Assembly: GCA_913776615.1 (NCBI GenBank)
Contig: CAJYPK010000059.1
Coordinates: 124,001-188,000, forward strand
Direction: 5' to 3'
DNA length: 64,000 bases
From: an uncultured Hymenobacter sp.
Lineage (GTDB): Bacteria; Bacteroidota; Bacteroidia; Cytophagales; Hymenobacteraceae
The notes beneath the pieces were generated by a model, which was not told the DNA's origin, ran no database searches, and saw only the letters and a list, made by a program, of their open reading frames with translations. This document shows positions 62,161 through 64,000 of this stretch, in pieces. The position numbers and the translations under genes are program-made. Position 1 is the stretch's first letter. Each line of letters starts with the position of its first letter.

Positions 62161-63459
62161 CTACAATGAAAGCAGATCTAATTCTTCTTTAATGAAAAAA
62201 TCTCTAAAGCCATCAGGCTGTTTATCACTATATGAACCATCTCTCAGAATTGGAATATGACTTATTTTATTACCAGAATTACTTCTTTCAAAAAAGCAAA
62301 CTTGAGCTTGAATACTATCCCTTTTCTTATTCGAGTTAAATTTATGCAGAGCTAACCTAAATCTATCGACAAGAAAATCACTATGAGTCTCTATTATAAA
62401 ATTCTTTTTATCTCTTTCAGCAAAGGCAAACATAAAATCTCCAAATGCGGCTTGAGCTTTTGGGTGGAGGTGAACTTCTGGTTGCTGTATAGCTAACCAA
62501 GCCTCTTTTTCTCCATTCATTATTTCAACAATAAGTGGAAGAACTTGTGAAACACCATATCCAACATGATTCATTTTAATTGTTTTTTTACCCAATTTTA
62601 TAAGTAATTCAAAAGGAGATGAATCATCATTCTTATCAAAGACTTTGGGGACTATTTCTGTAAATAAGCCACTAGCATTACCGTATTTTAAGAACTCCCT
62701 TATTTTAAAAATATTTTTCCTGTTCTTTAACGTGAGAATTTGCTTTAATAGATAAGGAGCATGCCCTCCTGAGGATGAGTATGCACTTGAGTATTCATCA
62801 TATAATCTTCTAGGTTCAGCCCTGATAGGATCAAACCAAACAACCTTGGGAAGTAATGCGGAGTCAAATGCTTCCAATATTATACTATATATATTAGTAT
62901 TAACAATATCACCAGTTGCAGGCTTGAATATCCGATTGATACTCATAAGCAAAGTAGTGGAAATTGGCCACGTTTCAAAATGGGGCATAGAGCCGACTTC
63001 TACACCATCGGCATTAAATACATCTGTATTTATCTTCTCAATCCAATCAGCAAATCCTCCATAAGTTTCATTTACGTTAAAATAACGGTACTCAACTAAA
63101 CTATTTTTAAAGGAAAATTCAATATTTATACCACGGATATACGAGTACAGATTTTTAATAACTGGCCTATTATTACGTGGCTCAAGAACCATCTTAACAA
63201 ATGAATGATTTTTATCATATCCTATTTCAAAGTAGGGATTACCACCTCCTTTATATACAATATCATAATGAGTTCCTATTTCTGAAAATTCAGAACCTAA
63301 ATCATAAGTAACTTTAAAAGTGGAGTCTGAAAGTATTTTTATTAATTTCAGAATAGAGGTTTTACCGGTACTATTTTCGCCTAGGAAAAAATTAACATCC
63401 TGCAAGTTGAGAATAGTATTGTCGAAACCACGAAAATTATGAACGTAAAGAGAATTCAT
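62161..63459 (-). CDS. AAA/ABC-type ATPase (DUF3696-like), partner of a PIN protein
   Basis: 432 residues. Walker A LGENSTGKTSIL (26-37), the signature-like GVGYGVSQVLPLIVE (near 298-312; here NHVGYGVSQVL), Walker B AIQQPEVHLHPKA and IIETHSDFLVDRF for the H-loop, and the C-terminal QPDGFRDFFIKEEL that is typical of DUF3696 ATPases. AT-rich codon use sets it apart from all neighbours but its PIN partner. A -7 element TATCTTTA is present on the minus strand at 63511-63518. Such ATPase plus nuclease pairs are recurrent in defence islands; I cannot name a described system for ATPase+PIN. Confidence 0.8.
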   Translation of the reverse strand: MNSLYVHNFRGFDNTILNLQDVNFFLGENSTGKTSILKLIKILSDSTFKVTYDLGSEFSEIGTHYDIVYKGGGNPYFEIGYDKNHSFVKMVLEPRNNRPVIKNLYSYIRGINIEFSFKNSLVEYRYFNVNETYGGFADWIEKINTDVFNADGVEVGSMPHFETWPISTTLLMSINRIFKPATGDIVNTNIYSIILEAFDSALLPKVVWFDPIRAEPRRLYDEYSSAYSSSGGHAPYLLKQILTLKNRKNIFKIREFLKYGNASGLFTEIVPKVFDKNDDSSPFELLIKLGKKTIKMNHVGYGVSQVLPLIVEIMNGEKEAWLAIQQPEVHLHPKAQAAFGDFMFAFAERDKKNFIIETHSDFLVDRFRLALHKFNSNKKRDSIQAQVCFFERSNSGNKISHIPILRDGSYSDKQPDGFRDFFIKEELDLLSL

Positions 63460-63510
63460 ACCTTTATCAAAAAAAGTGAAAAAAAATTATTGGATAAATA
63501 AGGAAGCAAT

Positions 63511-63518
63511 TAAAGATA
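63511..63518 (-). promoter_or_regulatory. -7 promoter element of the ATPase-PIN operon
   Basis: TATCTTTA on the minus strand, one mismatch to TAnnTTTG, 52 bases before the ATPase ATG, with TTGA about 18 bases further upstream. Confidence 0.4.
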
Positions 63519-63716
63519 TTGCTGCTTTCAATTGGCCACTTATAAAATCCTTGAGCGCAGCAGTTCACGTAAAATCAAAAAAACTTATATACTAAAAAAA
63601 ATTATATACATTTTACCACAAAAGCAAGAACAAAACTTCATTTACATGTAGCAGCACGCCACCCAACTGGCTTGAGATTGCAGCTCGCTCATACTCATTG
63701 GCCATATCTCGCCTCT

Positions 63717-63946
63717 CCGCTGACACGTAGCGGCAAGCTACGCTACAATCTTTTCTTTTCCTAATGGCTTTAATTCCCAAACTGGCGCGAGCTTATAGCT
63801 CGTGCCTTCAACTAGGTTGTGCCCCCGCTGACGCGCAGCGGCAAGCTACGCCAAAATTGGTTTTCTTGTCGTAGTGATTCTAACGTCGGGAGGCACAGCC
63901 TCCCAAAAAAGCGGCACGAGTTACGCTGCGCTAAACTCGCGCCAGT
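63717..63946. repeat. Nested inverted repeats near the right edge
   Basis: CCGCTGAC(A/G)CG(T/C)AGCGGCAAGC occurs twice (63717-63742, 63824-63851) as direct repeats. ACTGGCGCGAG...CTCGTGCC (63781-63806) is mirrored by GGCACGAG...CTCGCGCCAGT (63913-63946). The segment is unlike the other palindrome families of the window. The stretch 63460-63710 is AT-rich without genes. Confidence 0.65.
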
Positions 63947-64000
63947 GTAAGTGTGACTCATTTAGCTTGAACCGCTTGCCAATCAATCTCTTTATCACTC

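Overview
The window looks like a chromosomal piece of a high-GC Bacteroidota, most likely Hymenobacter or a close relative in the Cytophagales. The reasons are several proteins with a type IX secretion (T9SS) C-terminal sorting domain, many promoters of the Bacteroidota type (-7 element TAnnTTTG), lineage-typical families (DUF1573, DUF2027-Smr, a fused E1 alpha/beta 2-oxoacid dehydrogenase, short AMP nucleosidase), and very dense intergenic palindromes. No tRNA, rRNA, CRISPR array, integrase or transposase gene is visible. The assignment is inferred from content only.

Layout. 1-2.9 kb: a partial membrane protein, a DAC-domain nucleotide cyclase-like protein and a BadF-type sugar kinase. 3.2-11.2 kb: three secreted carbohydrate enzymes (GH5-like, GH53 galactanase, GH13 amylase). 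11.4-14.7 kb: Smr protein, small secreted protein, metallophosphoesterase and cupin. 15-18 kb: GH18 lipoprotein, the RNase P RNA gene with a repeat-family palindrome inside one helix, and a sigma-54-activator-like response regulator. 18-25.7 kb: LuxE-like ligase, lipoprotein, fused 2-oxoacid dehydrogenase E1, DUF1573 protein, VOC protein and alanine dehydrogenase. 25.8-33 kb: a qorR/qorB-like divergent pair, an HsdR-N-like nuclease-fold protein, AMP nucleosidase, amidohydrolase, and a Crp/Fnr regulator beside a metallo-beta-lactamase-fold enzyme. 33-37.3 kb: DinB, an MFS permease and a Septu-like ptuA-ptuB pair. 37.6-43.7 kb: a thioredoxin-reductase-like flavoprotein and a periplasmic aldehyde oxidoreductase (paoABC-like) operon with a MocA-like maturation enzyme. 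44-51.4 kb: DUF983, a T9SS propeller protein, an AAA ATPase/DUF4276 pair, an M1 peptidase and a HupE-like protein. 51.8-56.6 kb: divergent pectinesterase and pectate lyase, with a duplicated palindromic operator-like element between them. 56.7-64 kb: a duplicated-domain membrane protein, a 1,211-bp insertion at the clpB 3' end carrying an antitoxin-like gene and a zeta-toxin pseudogene, clpB, and an AT-rich island with an ATPase/PIN pair.

Two themes stand out. First, three ATPase-plus-nuclease-fold gene pairs (ATPase+HNH, ATPase+TOPRIM-like DUF4276, ATPase+PIN) and a decayed toxin-antitoxin insert suggest scattered anti-phage or conflict functions; only the first matches a system I can name (Septu). 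Second, almost every longer intergenic gap carries a palindromic repeat from one of about eight families. Many begin within a few bases of a stop codon, and one lies inside the RNase P RNA.

The carbohydrate genes (galactanase, amylase, mannanase/cellulase-like, pectinesterase, pectate lyase, chitinase-like) together suggest plant or microbial polysaccharide degradation through secreted, T9SS-anchored enzymes rather than a classical SusCD locus; no susC/susD homologue is present here.
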